Shown one piece after another: positions 24,341 to 33,128 of a stretch of 64,000 nt of DNA. Location of the stretch: NCBI GenBank assembly GCA_900315565.1, contig OMZS01000009.1:1-64000 (forward strand). The letters are read 5' to 3'. This DNA comes from an uncultured Prevotellaceae bacterium (lineage in GTDB: Bacteria > Bacteroidota > Bacteroidia > Bacteroidales > Bacteroidaceae). The stretch's first letter is position 1. The number at the start of each line of letters is the position of its first letter. The notes beneath the pieces are model-generated. The model was not told the origin of the DNA. It saw only the letters and a list, made by a program, of their open reading frames with translations, and did no database searches. Made by a program: the position numbers and the translations under genes.

Positions 24341-25594
24341 ATGGAGATAAAAAGAGATATTCATCTAAAGAAACTCATTGACAGTAAGCATAATGGAATG
24401 ATTAAAGTGGTTACCGGCGTACGACGTTGCGGTAAGTCGTATCTGCTTTTCAACCTCTTCTATCGGCATTTGAAAGAAGAAGGTATTGAAGATGACCACA
24501 TCATAAAAGTGGACTTGGAAAACCGCCGTAATAAAGCGCTTCGTGACCCAGATGCATTGCTTCATTATATAGATAGCCGCATGACCGACAAACGGATGTA
24601 TTACATCTTGCTTGACGAAATACAACATGTGAATGAGTTTGAGGATGTGCTGAACAGTTATCTGAGTATAGAGAATGCTGATGTCTATGTTACTGGCAGT
24701 AACTCAAAGTTTCTTTCTAAAGATGTGATTACTGAGTTCCGAGGGCGTGGAGATGAGATTAAGATAGCTCCGTTATGCTTTCGTGAATTCATGTCTGTCT
24801 ATCAGGGCACTAGGGAAAAAGGACTGGAGGAGTATTTGCTTTATGGTGGACTACCGAAGATACTTGATTATTCTACAACAGAACGGAAGATGGAGTACTT
24901 AAAAGGGCTCTTCAAGAAAACCTACCTTACTGACATCAAGGAGCGTTACAAGATTAAGAATGATGATGACTTGGAAGAGTTGATTGACGTCGTGGCGTCG
25001 TCTATTGGAGGCCTTACTAACCCGACGAAACTTGAGAACACCTTCCAGACAGTAAAGCATAGCAACATCTCACATACAACCATCAAGGCATATCTGGATA
25101 TATTACAAGATGTTTTTCTCATAGAGAAAGCTGTGCGCTATGACATCAAGGGACGAAAGTATATAGACACACCAGCAAAGTATTACTTTTCTGACCTAGG
25201 CTTGCGCAATGCCAGAATTAATTTTCGGCAACCTGAGGAAACTCACATGATGGAGAATCTTATATATAATGAACTACGATTGCGGGGGCTGAGTGTTGAC
25301 GTTGGTGTGGTTGTGAAGAACGAAAAGGATGCTCATGGGGTTAGTGTACGGAAGCAGTTGGAAGTGGATTTCGTCTGCAATCTTGGTAGTCAGCGATATT
25401 ACATCCAGTCTGCTCTGCGTCTGCCTACTGAAGAGAAACGTGAACAAGAAGTGCGCAGCTTGAAGAGTATTAAAGATAGTTTCAGAAAGTTTGTGATAAC
25501 CGAGGATCTCATCAGCCGCTATCAAGATGATGATGGAATTATATATATGAATATATACGAATTTCTGCTCGATGAGAACAGTTTACGAGTATAG
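24341..25594 (+). CDS. AAA_14 / DUF4143 family ATPase
   Basis: The 417-residue protein starts at ATG 24341 (MEIKRDIHLKKLIDSK); an upstream in-frame ATG at 24236 is rejected because the promoter lies inside. The Walker A motif is GVRRCGKS (about residues 26-33), Walker B YYILLDEIQHV (near 92), and sensor-like VYVTGSNSKFLS follows. The C-terminal half is DUF4143: LKGLFKKTYLTDIKERYK, KAYLDILQDVFLIEKAVRYD, KYYFSDLGLRNARINFRQ, and a PD-(D/E)xK-like end with LEVDFVCNLGSQRYYIQSAL. This widespread family has no settled function. The gene and a MITE-like element lie between 125-base direct repeats, so the block looks inserted. AT-richer codon use than the core genes supports transfer. Confidence 0.88.
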   Translation: MEIKRDIHLKKLIDSKHNGMIKVVTGVRRCGKSYLLFNLFYRHLKEEGIEDDHIIKVDLENRRNKALRDPDALLHYIDSRMTDKRMYYILLDEIQHVNEFEDVLNSYLSIENADVYVTGSNSKFLSKDVITEFRGRGDEIKIAPLCFREFMSVYQGTREKGLEEYLLYGGLPKILDYSTTERKMEYLKGLFKKTYLTDIKERYKIKNDDDLEELIDVVASSIGGLTNPTKLENTFQTVKHSNISHTTIKAYLDILQDVFLIEKAVRYDIKGRKYIDTPAKYYFSDLGLRNARINFRQPEETHMMENLIYNELRLRGLSVDVGVVVKNEKDAHGVSVRKQLEVDFVCNLGSQRYYIQSALRLPTEEKREQEVRSLKSIKDSFRKFVITEDLISRYQDDDGIIYMNIYEFLLDENSLRV

Positions 25595-25796
25595 TATGGA
25601 AAAACGATAAGCGGGATTTCTCCTTTTGGGGGTGTTGCATGTTTTTTGAGGCTAAAGTATTGAAAACAATGCGGATAGGCGAAGACGAACAAAGAAAAAA
25701 GTGGCTGAGAGGAACAGGTTAAGAGCGAGGAAACACGGGAGAAGGCTTGGAAGTGTGACGAAAAGGCTGTAATTTTGCACGCAAAGCGTAAAGCGT
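25595..25796. other. Intergenic region with direct repeat B and a promoter
   Basis: Direct repeat B is at 25630-25754. TAATTTTG at 25770-25777 is the likely -7 box for the TPR lipoprotein gene 20 bases downstream. Confidence 0.6.
25630..25754. repeat. 125-base direct repeat B
   Basis: Same orientation and ends as repeat A (23898-24022), starting GGGTGTTGCATGTTTTTTG and ending GGCTTGGAAGTG. Confidence 0.85.
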
Positions 25797-27383
25797 ATGA
25801 AAAGACTAATCTTTGTGGTGTTGGGCATAGGACTGCTGATGGCCTGTAGCGGCGGCGGAACGGAAACCATGCGGAGGCTGCAACAGGCTGAAGGCGTTGT
25901 GGAAAAACGTCCCGACTCTGCGGCGGCGGTGCTAAGGCAGATGACGACAACTGGGATGACCGAGGAGGAAATGGCCCTGTATGGTCTGCTGAAAACGACT
26001 GTGGCCTATAAAACTCATGGAACGATAGAAAATGACTCTCTCATATCCTCCAGTATAACCTATTACAACCGGCATGGTGACGACAAACATCGGGGGCACG
26101 CCTATTTCTACCGTGGGGCTATCAGGTACAGGTTTGACAATTATCTTGGTGCCGTCAGCGACTTTAAGAAAGCGGAAACCTTATCGGAAGAAGCTGATGA
26201 CGAGAAACTGAAGAACAGAAACTACATAATGTTGTACAGAGTCAACCGTTATTTTAATAATCTTCCGCAATCCTTGAAATATGTTCATAAACTGTTGGAC
26301 AGCGACATTGAGCTTAACGATAGCATCATGATACTCAGGAGTCTGCTTGAGTGTGCCATTGTTCATGCAGACATGGGACAGACGGACAGTGCATGCACCT
26401 ATATTGACAAGGCGCTTCAACTAAAGAAAAAAGCTGCTCCACACTTGTTAGCTTATATCTATGCCACGGCGGCAACGATTTATCAAGAAAATGGGGATAC
26501 AGAGAAGGCTGTAGCCTACCTGAAGAAATGGGAAGAGACTGATTCTGACAACTATATAGGTTACTTGTCAGAAGCGCGCATACGGAAAGCCCAAGGACAA
26601 TATGAGAAAGCTATTAAACTGGCAAAGATGGAGATGGGCCTGCCCCATTGTGACCGGAAGGAGCGTATGAAGTGCATGCAACTTCTCGCTGAGATTTATG
26701 AACTGACGGGCGATAAAGAGCTGGCACTAAGTGCAAGGAAGCAAGTAGAAGCGTATGAGGACTCTATGAGATATGTTAATCAGGCCATACAAATGGTTGA
26801 GTGGCAGCAGAAATTCGACGAGGAAAGGCAGGCGAAGGAGTACTACCGCCGCACGTCGTGGATGCTGGGGCTGATTATCGTGCTGGCCGTGGTAGTGGCG
26901 CTGAGCATCGCGGTCGGCACATGGTGGCACCGCAGGAAGGTGCGCCGGCTGAGTTTTCAGCTGGATGAGGATGCAAGGCGCATCAACGAACTGCGCGCAA
27001 AGATTGAGTTGCAGGAAAAAAGCGGTGAAGAAAACGGGCTGGAAATGGCACGACTGAAAGAGGAACTGCAGAGCCGCATGGAGCGCATATCGGGCACACT
27101 GCTGGTAGGCACGCAGATATTCAGCCGGTTGCAGCAGCGCCAGTGCATCGCCGAAGCCACGGCCAAGGAGCAGCAGTGCCTGGTGGACTATTACGCCCAG
27201 CTGCGCCCGAAACGCTGGCAGGAGTGGGAGCGCAAATACAAAGGCCTCTCCACCGCGCAGTACATCTTCCTCATCATGCAAGACGACCTCCACTTCGACG
27301 ACGCTTCCATCGCCGCCGCCCTCAATGTGAAGCGCACATCAGTAAGAAGCATGCGCTCGCGGATCAAAGGAAGGGAGAAGTAA
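25797..27383 (+). CDS. TPR lipoprotein with transmembrane helix and C-terminal HTH-like regulator domain
   Basis: The 528-residue protein starts with a lipoprotein-type signal (MKRLIFVVLGIGLLMACSGG; Cys 17). Residues 60-320 are helical TPR-like repeats (HAYFYRGAIRYRFDNYLGAV, DSACTYIDKALQLKKKAAP, EKAVAYLKKWEE). A membrane helix (TSWMLGLIIVLAVVVALSIA, about 350-372) is followed by a coiled coil (RRINELRAKIELQEKSGEEN) and a cytoplasmic domain ending DASIAAALNVKRTSVRSMRS, an HTH-like segment. This layout is a recurrent Bacteroidetes sensor/regulator without a kinase; its ligand and target genes are unknown to me. The first part is AT-richer and the last 200 codons GC-richer, a shift near the membrane helix. 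It lies just after direct repeat B. Confidence 0.75.
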   Translation: MKRLIFVVLGIGLLMACSGGGTETMRRLQQAEGVVEKRPDSAAAVLRQMTTTGMTEEEMALYGLLKTTVAYKTHGTIENDSLISSSITYYNRHGDDKHRGHAYFYRGAIRYRFDNYLGAVSDFKKAETLSEEADDEKLKNRNYIMLYRVNRYFNNLPQSLKYVHKLLDSDIELNDSIMILRSLLECAIVHADMGQTDSACTYIDKALQLKKKAAPHLLAYIYATAATIYQENGDTEKAVAYLKKWEETDSDNYIGYLSEARIRKAQGQYEKAIKLAKMEMGLPHCDRKERMKCMQLLAEIYELTGDKELALSARKQVEAYEDSMRYVNQAIQMVEWQQKFDEERQAKEYYRRTSWMLGLIIVLAVVVALSIAVGTWWHRRKVRRLSFQLDEDARRINELRAKIELQEKSGEENGLEMARLKEELQSRMERISGTLLVGTQIFSRLQQRQCIAEATAKEQQCLVDYYAQLRPKRWQEWERKYKGLSTAQYIFLIMQDDLHFDDASIAAALNVKRTSVRSMRSRIKGREK

Positions 27384-27489
27384 GCAAAGCCCTGCCAGTC
27401 CTTTTCCGGGTCAGCGGATTTGAACAGAACTTCGCTCTATATAAAAAGAAAAGAGAGTCACGAAAAAATGTGACTCTCTGAGTTCAGTG

Positions 27490-27563
27490 TAGCGGGAGCC
27501 GGGATTGAACCGGCGACCTCATGATTATGAATCATGCGCTCTAACCAGCTGAGCTATCCCGCC
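27490..27563 (-). tRNA. tRNA-Met (CAT) (elongator; Ile2 possible)
   Basis: The 74-base cloverleaf reads GGCGGGA TA GCTC ... CATGA TTCATAA TCATG ... TCCCGCT A. The anticodon is CAT. The first acceptor pair is G-U (G1, U72). CAT is used by both methionine tRNAs and lysidine-modified tRNA-Ile2; the identity elements are not decisive by eye. CCA is not encoded. Confidence 0.9.
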
Positions 27564-27583
27564 ATGTCTGAAGTTTGCGGCTG

Positions 27584-27615
27584 CAAAGGTAAAATAAAAA
27601 ATCGAAATACACAAA
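27584..27615 (-). promoter_or_regulatory. Promoter of the tRNA gene
   Basis: Minus strand TTTG (27612-27615), 20 bases, TACCTTTG (27584-27591), just upstream of the tRNA 5' end at 27563. Confidence 0.7.
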
Positions 27616-27631
27616 ATATTTCGTTAATATT

Positions 27632-27661
27632 TTTGTTTCTCATCAAATTTTATTACTTTTG
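27632..27661 (+). promoter_or_regulatory. Promoter of the START-like gene
   Basis: TTTG (27632-27635), 18 bases, TACTTTTG (27654-27661); the ATG is at 27751. Confidence 0.5.
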
Positions 27662-27750
27662 CATAAAAATTAGGTGTTGCCCATAGTTGTTTCTCTTACG
27701 AAAGGCCACACAACTGACCAATAACCACTATCAAAACCCGAACAAGACAC

Positions 27751-28149
27751 ATGAAAAAACAACGACTGGACCTGGAATACAACCTACACTCATCGTCGCC
27801 CAACATTATTTGGCAGCTCATAAGCAGTGCCCACGGACTGGAGAAATGGCTTGCCGACGCGGTGACGCGCGAAGGCGAAACAATGACCTTCACCTGGGGC
27901 GAGCCGTGGAGCCACCACGAAACCCGGAGGGCCGTTGTCACCGACGAGGTGAAGCAGCAGCGCATCAGGCTCAGATGGGAGGGCGACACCGACGAGGATG
28001 CCTTCTGGCAAATGGAAATGGAGAAGAGCGACATCACCAACGACTATATCCTCATCGTTACCGACTATGCCGACGAGGCCGATATCGACTCGCTGATTGA
28101 CATCTGGGACTCGAACCTGGAACGTCTGCACCGCAAAACGGGTATTTGA
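27751..28149 (+). CDS. START-like domain protein (SRPBCC/AHSA1-related)
   Basis: The 132-residue protein (MKKQRLDLEYNLHSSSPNII) has the helix-grip order of START-like folds: SSPNIIWQLISSAHGLEKWL (the helix plus W-L-ADAVT strand typical of AHSA1 proteins), FTWGEPWSHHETRRAVVTDE, QQRIRLRWEGD and a C-terminal helix SLIDIWDSNLERLHRKTG. Such proteins bind hydrophobic ligands in a central cavity; the ligand is unknown. In Bacteroidetes it is commonly found next to LptF/LptG-type permease genes, as here (28355), which hints at a membrane-lipid link but does not prove one. The stop codon lies in a GAGAGTG heptamer array. Confidence 0.85.
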   Translation: MKKQRLDLEYNLHSSSPNIIWQLISSAHGLEKWLADAVTREGETMTFTWGEPWSHHETRRAVVTDEVKQQRIRLRWEGDTDEDAFWQMEMEKSDITNDYILIVTDYADEADIDSLIDIWDSNLERLHRKTGI

Positions 28150-28188
28150 GAGAGGAGAGAGGAAAGCGGAGAGTGGAGAGTGGAGAGA
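28147..28188. repeat. Heptamer array (GGAGAGT)n starting at the stop of the START-like gene
   Basis: The TGA stop merges into about five copies of GGAGAGA/GGAGAGT. This is the third example in the window of a 7-base array beginning at a stop codon. Confidence 0.8.
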
Positions 28189-28354
28189 ATTATTTGGAAT
28201 TCTTTCCTGAAGCAGAATGGCCCGGCCAGCGTAAAACACATGGTTTGAGGAGCTGAATATATAAAAAACTGAAAAAAAAAACGTTCTCTGAATTTTTTGT
28301 GCTAATTTTGCAAGCTGATATGCCACCCCTCGGGCATTAGCGAGAATTCTGGAA

Positions 28355-30337
28355 ATGTTTCGAATCAAGAAATTAGACATATTCATCGCCCGACAGTTCG
28401 GGCTTCTCTTTGTGGGAACTTTCTTCATCTGCCAGTTTGTGCTGATGATGCAGTTCCTATGGCGATATGTTGAGGAACTCATTGGCAAGGGCCTCTCGCT
28501 GGAGGTGCTTGCACAGTTTTTCTGGTACATGGGGCTCTTTCTTATTCCCCAGGCTTTGCCGCTGGCCATCCTGCTTTCGTCGCTTATCACTTTTGGTAAT
28601 CTGGGCGAAAGCTCAGAGCTTACCGCCATCAAAGCATCGGGCGTGTCGCTCATGCAGGCTTTCCGTTCGCTTATTGTCATCTCGGCCCTGATTGCCCTGG
28701 GGTCGTTTTACTTTCAAAACGTCATTGGCCCCCACGCCAACGAAAAGCTGTCCACGCTCTTGGTGTCGATGAAACAGAAAAGTCCCGAGCTGGAGATTCC
28801 CGAAGGTGTGTTCTACGACGGCATACCAGGCAGTAACCTCTACGTGCAGAAGAAAGACATGAAGACGGGCATGCTCTACGGCATCATGATTTACCGCATG
28901 ACCAACAGCTACGAGGACGCTGCCATCATATTGGCCGACTCTGGAAGGCTGCAATCTACTGCCGAAAAGAAACATCTGGTGTTGAACCTCTGGAGCGGCG
29001 AGTGGTTTGAGAACATGCGCTCGCAGGATCTTACAGGCAACGCCAGTGTTCCCTACCGCCGCGAAACCTTTGCCACAAAGAAAATTATCCTCGACTTCGA
29101 TGCCGACTTCAATCTGGCCGACGCCAGCGGGCTGGCCAACAACGCTCAGGCCAAAAGTCTGGCCAAAATACGCCGCGACCTGGACTCGCTGCAGCAGAAT
29201 TTCGACAGCCTTGGCCATGCTTTCTATAAAGACGCGCAGAGCATTTATTACGAGCACAAGACGACGGGGATAAGCAAAGAAGACTCGCTGAAGGCCATCA
29301 AACAGGCTATGTCGAAAAAAACCAACATCGACTCTATCTTCCTTGGCATGGACCAGCTGCAGAAACAGCATGCCGTGTCGTTTGCACTCACCAAGGTGCA
29401 AAACGCCACCAACGACTACGAGTTCAAGCAGCTGCTCACCGACGACATGGCCCGCGTCATTCGCCAGCATAAAATAGAGGCCATCAAGAAATTCACACTG
29501 TCGCTGCTATGCCTGGTGTTCTTCTTTATTGGCGCGCCCTTAGGGGCCATTATCCGCAAGGGCGGACTGGGCATACCCGTGATTGTGTCGGTGCTGGTGT
29601 TTATCATCTACTACATCCTCGACAACACAGGCTTCCGCATGGCCCGTCAGGGCTCGTGGGCCATCTGGTTCGGCGAGAGCATTGCCATGGCAGTCCTGGT
29701 GCCGCTGGCCGCTTTCTTCACCTACAAAGCCAACAACGACTCGGTGGTGTTCAACATGGATGCCTACCGCAACTTCTTCATGAGGCTGTTCGGTCTGAGG
29801 CTCAAACGCCACATTTACGGCAAGGAGGTGATTATCAACGACCCCGACTATGCCGCCGACGCCCAGCAGCTGGCTGTCATCAACAACGACGTGACCCAGT
29901 ATGCGCACGAACACAAGCTGAGAAGACTGCCGGGCATCGTCAACGTGTTCTTCCGCTACCAGCCCGACCACAGCATAGAAACCATCAGCGACGAAATGGA
30001 AAGGGTGATAGAAGACCTCTCGAACACGAAGGACAAATTCATACTGACAGAGCTGAACCATTACCCCGTGGTGTCGGTGAAAGCCCATACACGCCCCTTC
30101 GAGCGCAAATGGCTCAATATTGCTGCCTTTATCGTGCTGCCAGTAGGCATTTTCTGCTATCTGCGCATGTGTAAGTTCAGATTCAGACTGAGCCACGACC
30201 TCAGAACCATTCACAAAACCAACGATGCCATCATCAACCGCATCGGCGAAATGGAACAGCAGAAGGCGGCTAAAAACGCAGCTGCTGCCGCCGCGACGCC
30301 GAAACAAGACTCGGCCGCAACGGCAGAAACAGTCTGA
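28355..30337 (+). CDS. LptF/LptG family lipopolysaccharide export permease (large Bacteroidetes form)
   Basis: The 660-residue membrane protein belongs to the YjgP/YjgQ family. LptF and LptG pair with the ATPase LptB to pull LPS from the inner membrane toward LptC/A/D. Helices: GLLFVGTFFICQFVLMMQFL (about 15-35), LAQFFWYMGLFLIPQALPLA (about 55-80), LIVISALIALGSFYF (about 105-120), then a periplasmic beta region, and FTLSLLCLVFFFIGAPLGAI, GIPVIVSVLVFIIYYIL and IAMAVLVPLAAFFTY. The last 220 residues form an added cytoplasmic part with a fourth hydrophobic segment (WLNIAAFIVLPVGIFCYLRM near 603) and an Ala-rich tail. This is almost twice the usual 360 residues, as is typical of Bacteroidetes. 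The promoter TAATTTTG is at 28303-28310. Confidence 0.9.
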   Translation: MFRIKKLDIFIARQFGLLFVGTFFICQFVLMMQFLWRYVEELIGKGLSLEVLAQFFWYMGLFLIPQALPLAILLSSLITFGNLGESSELTAIKASGVSLMQAFRSLIVISALIALGSFYFQNVIGPHANEKLSTLLVSMKQKSPELEIPEGVFYDGIPGSNLYVQKKDMKTGMLYGIMIYRMTNSYEDAAIILADSGRLQSTAEKKHLVLNLWSGEWFENMRSQDLTGNASVPYRRETFATKKIILDFDADFNLADASGLANNAQAKSLAKIRRDLDSLQQNFDSLGHAFYKDAQSIYYEHKTTGISKEDSLKAIKQAMSKKTNIDSIFLGMDQLQKQHAVSFALTKVQNATNDYEFKQLLTDDMARVIRQHKIEAIKKFTLSLLCLVFFFIGAPLGAIIRKGGLGIPVIVSVLVFIIYYILDNTGFRMARQGSWAIWFGESIAMAVLVPLAAFFTYKANNDSVVFNMDAYRNFFMRLFGLRLKRHIYGKEVIINDPDYAADAQQLAVINNDVTQYAHEHKLRRLPGIVNVFFRYQPDHSIETISDEMERVIEDLSNTKDKFILTELNHYPVVSVKAHTRPFERKWLNIAAFIVLPVGIFCYLRMCKFRFRLSHDLRTIHKTNDAIINRIGEMEQQKAAKNAAAAAATPKQDSAATAETV

Positions 30338-30422
30338 CACGAAAATCACCTAGAAGAACCGCCACTGCTATATATATAATAAGGTGGAAACTGAAAAGTA
30401 ATAAAAAACACAAGATAAGTTT

Positions 30423-31631
30423 ATGGGAAACCTAAAAATAAGCAGCATTGAAGACGCTGTGAATGACTTCAGAGACGGTAAATTCGTTATTGTTGTTGAC
30501 GACGAAGACCGCGAAAACGAAGGCGACCTGATTATAGCTGCCGAAAAAATCACACCCGAGAAGGTGAACTTCATGCTGAAGCACGCCCGTGGCGTGCTCT
30601 GCGCGCCCATCACGCTCAGCAGATGCGAAGAACTCGACCTGCCCCACCAAGTGACCGACAACACATCGGTGCTGGGCACGCCCTTCACCGTCACCGTGGA
30701 TAAGCTGGAAGGATGCACTACAGGAGTGTCGGCCCACGACCGCGCCGCCACCATACTGGCACTGGCCGACCCGAAATCGACACCGCAGACCTTTGGCCGC
30801 CCGGGACACATCAACCCGCTTTACGCCCAGGACAACGGCGTGCTGCGACGGAGCGGCCACACCGAAGCCGCCATTGACCTCTGCCGCATGGCCGGACTCT
30901 ACCCTGCCGGCGCGCTGATGGAAATCATGAACGAAGACGGCACCATGGCTCGCATGCCTGACCTGCTGAAGTTTGCCGAAGAGTGGGACATGAAAATCAT
31001 CACCATTAAGGATATGATTGCCTACCGGCTGAAAAAAGAGTCGCTCATAGAAGTAGGCATCGAAGCCGACCTGCCCACAAAATACGGACATTTCCACCTC
31101 ATTCCGTTCCGCCAGAAAAGCAACGGACTCGAGCACATGGCACTCATCAAAGGCTCATGGGCTGCCGACGAGGCTGTGCTCGTCAGAGTGCATTCGTCGT
31201 GCGCTACGGGCGACATTCTGGGCAGCAAGCGCTGCGACTGCGGCGAACAGCTGCACAAGGCCATGCAGATGATTGAGGAAGAGGGCAAGGGTGTCATTGT
31301 CTATATGCAGCAGGAGGGACGCGGCATAGGGCTGATGAACAAAATGGCCGCCTACAAACTACAGGAGGAAGGACTGGACACGGTGGATGCCAACGTACAC
31401 CTGGGATTCAAACCCGACGAGCGCGACTACGGCTGCGGAGCACAAATGCTGCGCCATCTGGGCATTCACAAAATGCGCCTCATGACCAACAACCCCGTGA
31501 AGCGCGTCGGACTGGAGGCCTACGGGCTGGAGATTGTCGAAAATGTGCCCATTGAAGTCACTCCCAACGAGTACGACTACAAGTATCTGAAAACGAAAAA
31601 AGAACGCATGGGCCACGAATTGCACATATAA
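30423..31631 (+). CDS. ribBA: Bifunctional DHBP synthase / GTP cyclohydrolase II (riboflavin synthesis)
   Basis: The 402-residue product joins RibB (residues 1-200; makes 3,4-dihydroxy-2-butanone 4-phosphate from ribulose 5-phosphate) to RibA (205-402; opens GTP to the pyrimidine precursor). RibB motifs are [32 protein letters not shown] and [20 protein letters not shown]. RibA motifs are [20 protein letters not shown] (zinc cysteines), [20 protein letters not shown] and [18 protein letters not shown]. Length is normal for the fusion. It follows the permease by 85 bases; no FMN riboswitch-like sequence is visible in that gap. Confidence 0.97.
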   Translation: MGNLKISSIEDAVNDFRDGKFVIVVDDEDRENEGDLIIAAEKITPEKVNFMLKHARGVLCAPITLSRCEELDLPHQVTDNTSVLGTPFTVTVDKLEGCTTGVSAHDRAATILALADPKSTPQTFGRPGHINPLYAQDNGVLRRSGHTEAAIDLCRMAGLYPAGALMEIMNEDGTMARMPDLLKFAEEWDMKIITIKDMIAYRLKKESLIEVGIEADLPTKYGHFHLIPFRQKSNGLEHMALIKGSWAADEAVLVRVHSSCATGDILGSKRCDCGEQLHKAMQMIEEEGKGVIVYMQQEGRGIGLMNKMAAYKLQEEGLDTVDANVHLGFKPDERDYGCGAQMLRHLGIHKMRLMTNNPVKRVGLEAYGLEIVENVPIEVTPNEYDYKYLKTKKERMGHELHI

Positions 31632-31754
31632 CCAGGCGAAACGACTTTTTGACACCATTTTTGGGCAAAACGGGAAATAATGTTACTTTTTTTTCGTTAT
31701 CAAGAATAAAATGTTTAATTTTGCACCCGAAATAGAATTACAGATTTTCTGAAT

Positions 31755-32948
31755 ATGCCACAATTATCGAACCGTTTGAACCGCTTGGCTCCGTCAGCCA
31801 CCTTGGCTATGTCGCAGAAAAGCAGCGAAATGAAAGCGCAAGGAATCGATGTCATCAACCTGAGCGTCGGAGAACCCGACTTCAATACCCCCGACCACAT
31901 TAAGGAGGCAGCCAAAAAGGCCATTGAGGACAACTGGTCGAAATACTCTCCTGTGCCAGGCTATCCCGAACTGCGCAAAGCCATCGTAGAGAAACTCAAA
32001 AACGAAAACGGCCTCAGCTACAACATCAACGAGATACTGGTGTCGAACGGCGCCAAGCAGAGCGTCTGCAACACCATCATGGCACTGGTGAACGACGGCG
32101 ACGAGGTGATTATCCCCGCCCCCTACTGGGTGAGCTATCCGCAAATGGCAAAGCTCGCCGGCGGTGAGCCTGTGTTCATTCAGGCCACGTTTGAGCAGAA
32201 TTTCAAAATAACGCCCGAACAGCTGGAGGCAGCCATCACGCCAAAGACCAAGATGCTGATTCTGTGTTCGCCCAGCAATCCCACGGGCAGTGTCTATTCG
32301 CAAGAAGAACTCAACGCCCTGGCCGAGGTCATTAAGCGCCACGATGACGTGTTTGTGCTGGCCGACGAGATTTACGAGCACATCAACTACGTGGGCAAGC
32401 ATGCCAGCATTGCCAAGTGCCCAGGCATGAAAGAACGCTCTATCATCGTGAATGGCGTTTCGAAAGCCTATGCCATGACGGGATGGCGCATCGGATACAT
32501 CGCCGCTCCCGAATGGATAGTGAAAGGATGCAACAAACTACAGGGACAATACACCAGCGGCCCGTGCTCGGTGAGCCAGAAAGCCGCAGAGACCGCCTAT
32601 GTGGCCTCGCAAATGTGTGTTGAGGACATGCGCAAGGCCTTTGAACGGCGGCGCGACCTCATCGTGAAGTTGGCAAAAGATATTCCCGGACTGGAAGTGA
32701 ACGTGCCCCAAGGAGCATTCTATTTGTTCCCCAAGTGCAGCAGTTTCTACGGCAAGAGCGACGGCTCGCGAGTCATCAACGACTCGAACGACCTGGCTAT
32801 GTATCTGCTCGAAACAGGCCACGTGGCAACCGTAGGAGGCGACGCCTTTGGCGATCCCGACTGCTTCAGAATGAGTTATGCGACCAGCGACGACAACATC
32901 ATTGAGGCCATGCGAAGAATCAAAGTCACACTGGCCAAACTGAAATAA
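31755..32948 (+). CDS. aspC: Pyridoxal phosphate-dependent aminotransferase, aspartate aminotransferase type (class I)
   Basis: The 397-residue fold-type I enzyme transfers the amino group between aspartate (or another dicarboxylic/aromatic amino acid) and 2-oxoglutarate. Motifs: INLSVGEPDFNTPDHIKEAA, the glycine-rich AKQSVCNTIMALV, PAPYWVSYPQM, ILCSPSNPTGSVYS (conserved Asn), LADEIYEHINY (PLP-binding Asp and Tyr) and IIVNGVSKAYAMTGWRIGYI with the Schiff-base Lys in SKAYAM and the substrate-binding Arg in WRIGY. The C-terminal RMSYATSDDNIIEAM holds the second carboxylate-binding Arg. It is probably monocistronic, with a TAATTTTG box at 31716-31723. Substrate preference cannot be settled from sequence. 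Confidence 0.93.
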   Translation: MPQLSNRLNRLAPSATLAMSQKSSEMKAQGIDVINLSVGEPDFNTPDHIKEAAKKAIEDNWSKYSPVPGYPELRKAIVEKLKNENGLSYNINEILVSNGAKQSVCNTIMALVNDGDEVIIPAPYWVSYPQMAKLAGGEPVFIQATFEQNFKITPEQLEAAITPKTKMLILCSPSNPTGSVYSQEELNALAEVIKRHDDVFVLADEIYEHINYVGKHASIAKCPGMKERSIIVNGVSKAYAMTGWRIGYIAAPEWIVKGCNKLQGQYTSGPCSVSQKAAETAYVASQMCVEDMRKAFERRRDLIVKLAKDIPGLEVNVPQGAFYLFPKCSSFYGKSDGSRVINDSNDLAMYLLETGHVATVGGDAFGDPDCFRMSYATSDDNIIEAMRRIKVTLAKLK

Positions 32949-33128
32949 TTGAAAAAAATCGTTGTTAAAACTTATTAAATAAGTTCGGATTTCTTTATAA
33001 TTTGCTATCTTTGCCAAAATTTAGCATGGTAACCTGCATGTACTATGTCAGCATACGACAATAATATTTGAAAAGATAATTTTTTATAACTTAAATTTAT
33101 TAATAACTAAAAAATCAAATTACAAATT

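Noticed and set aside
30338-30422. FMN riboswitch before ribBA
   Set aside because: The 85-base gap is too short and A/T-rich and lacks the conserved multi-branch motifs.
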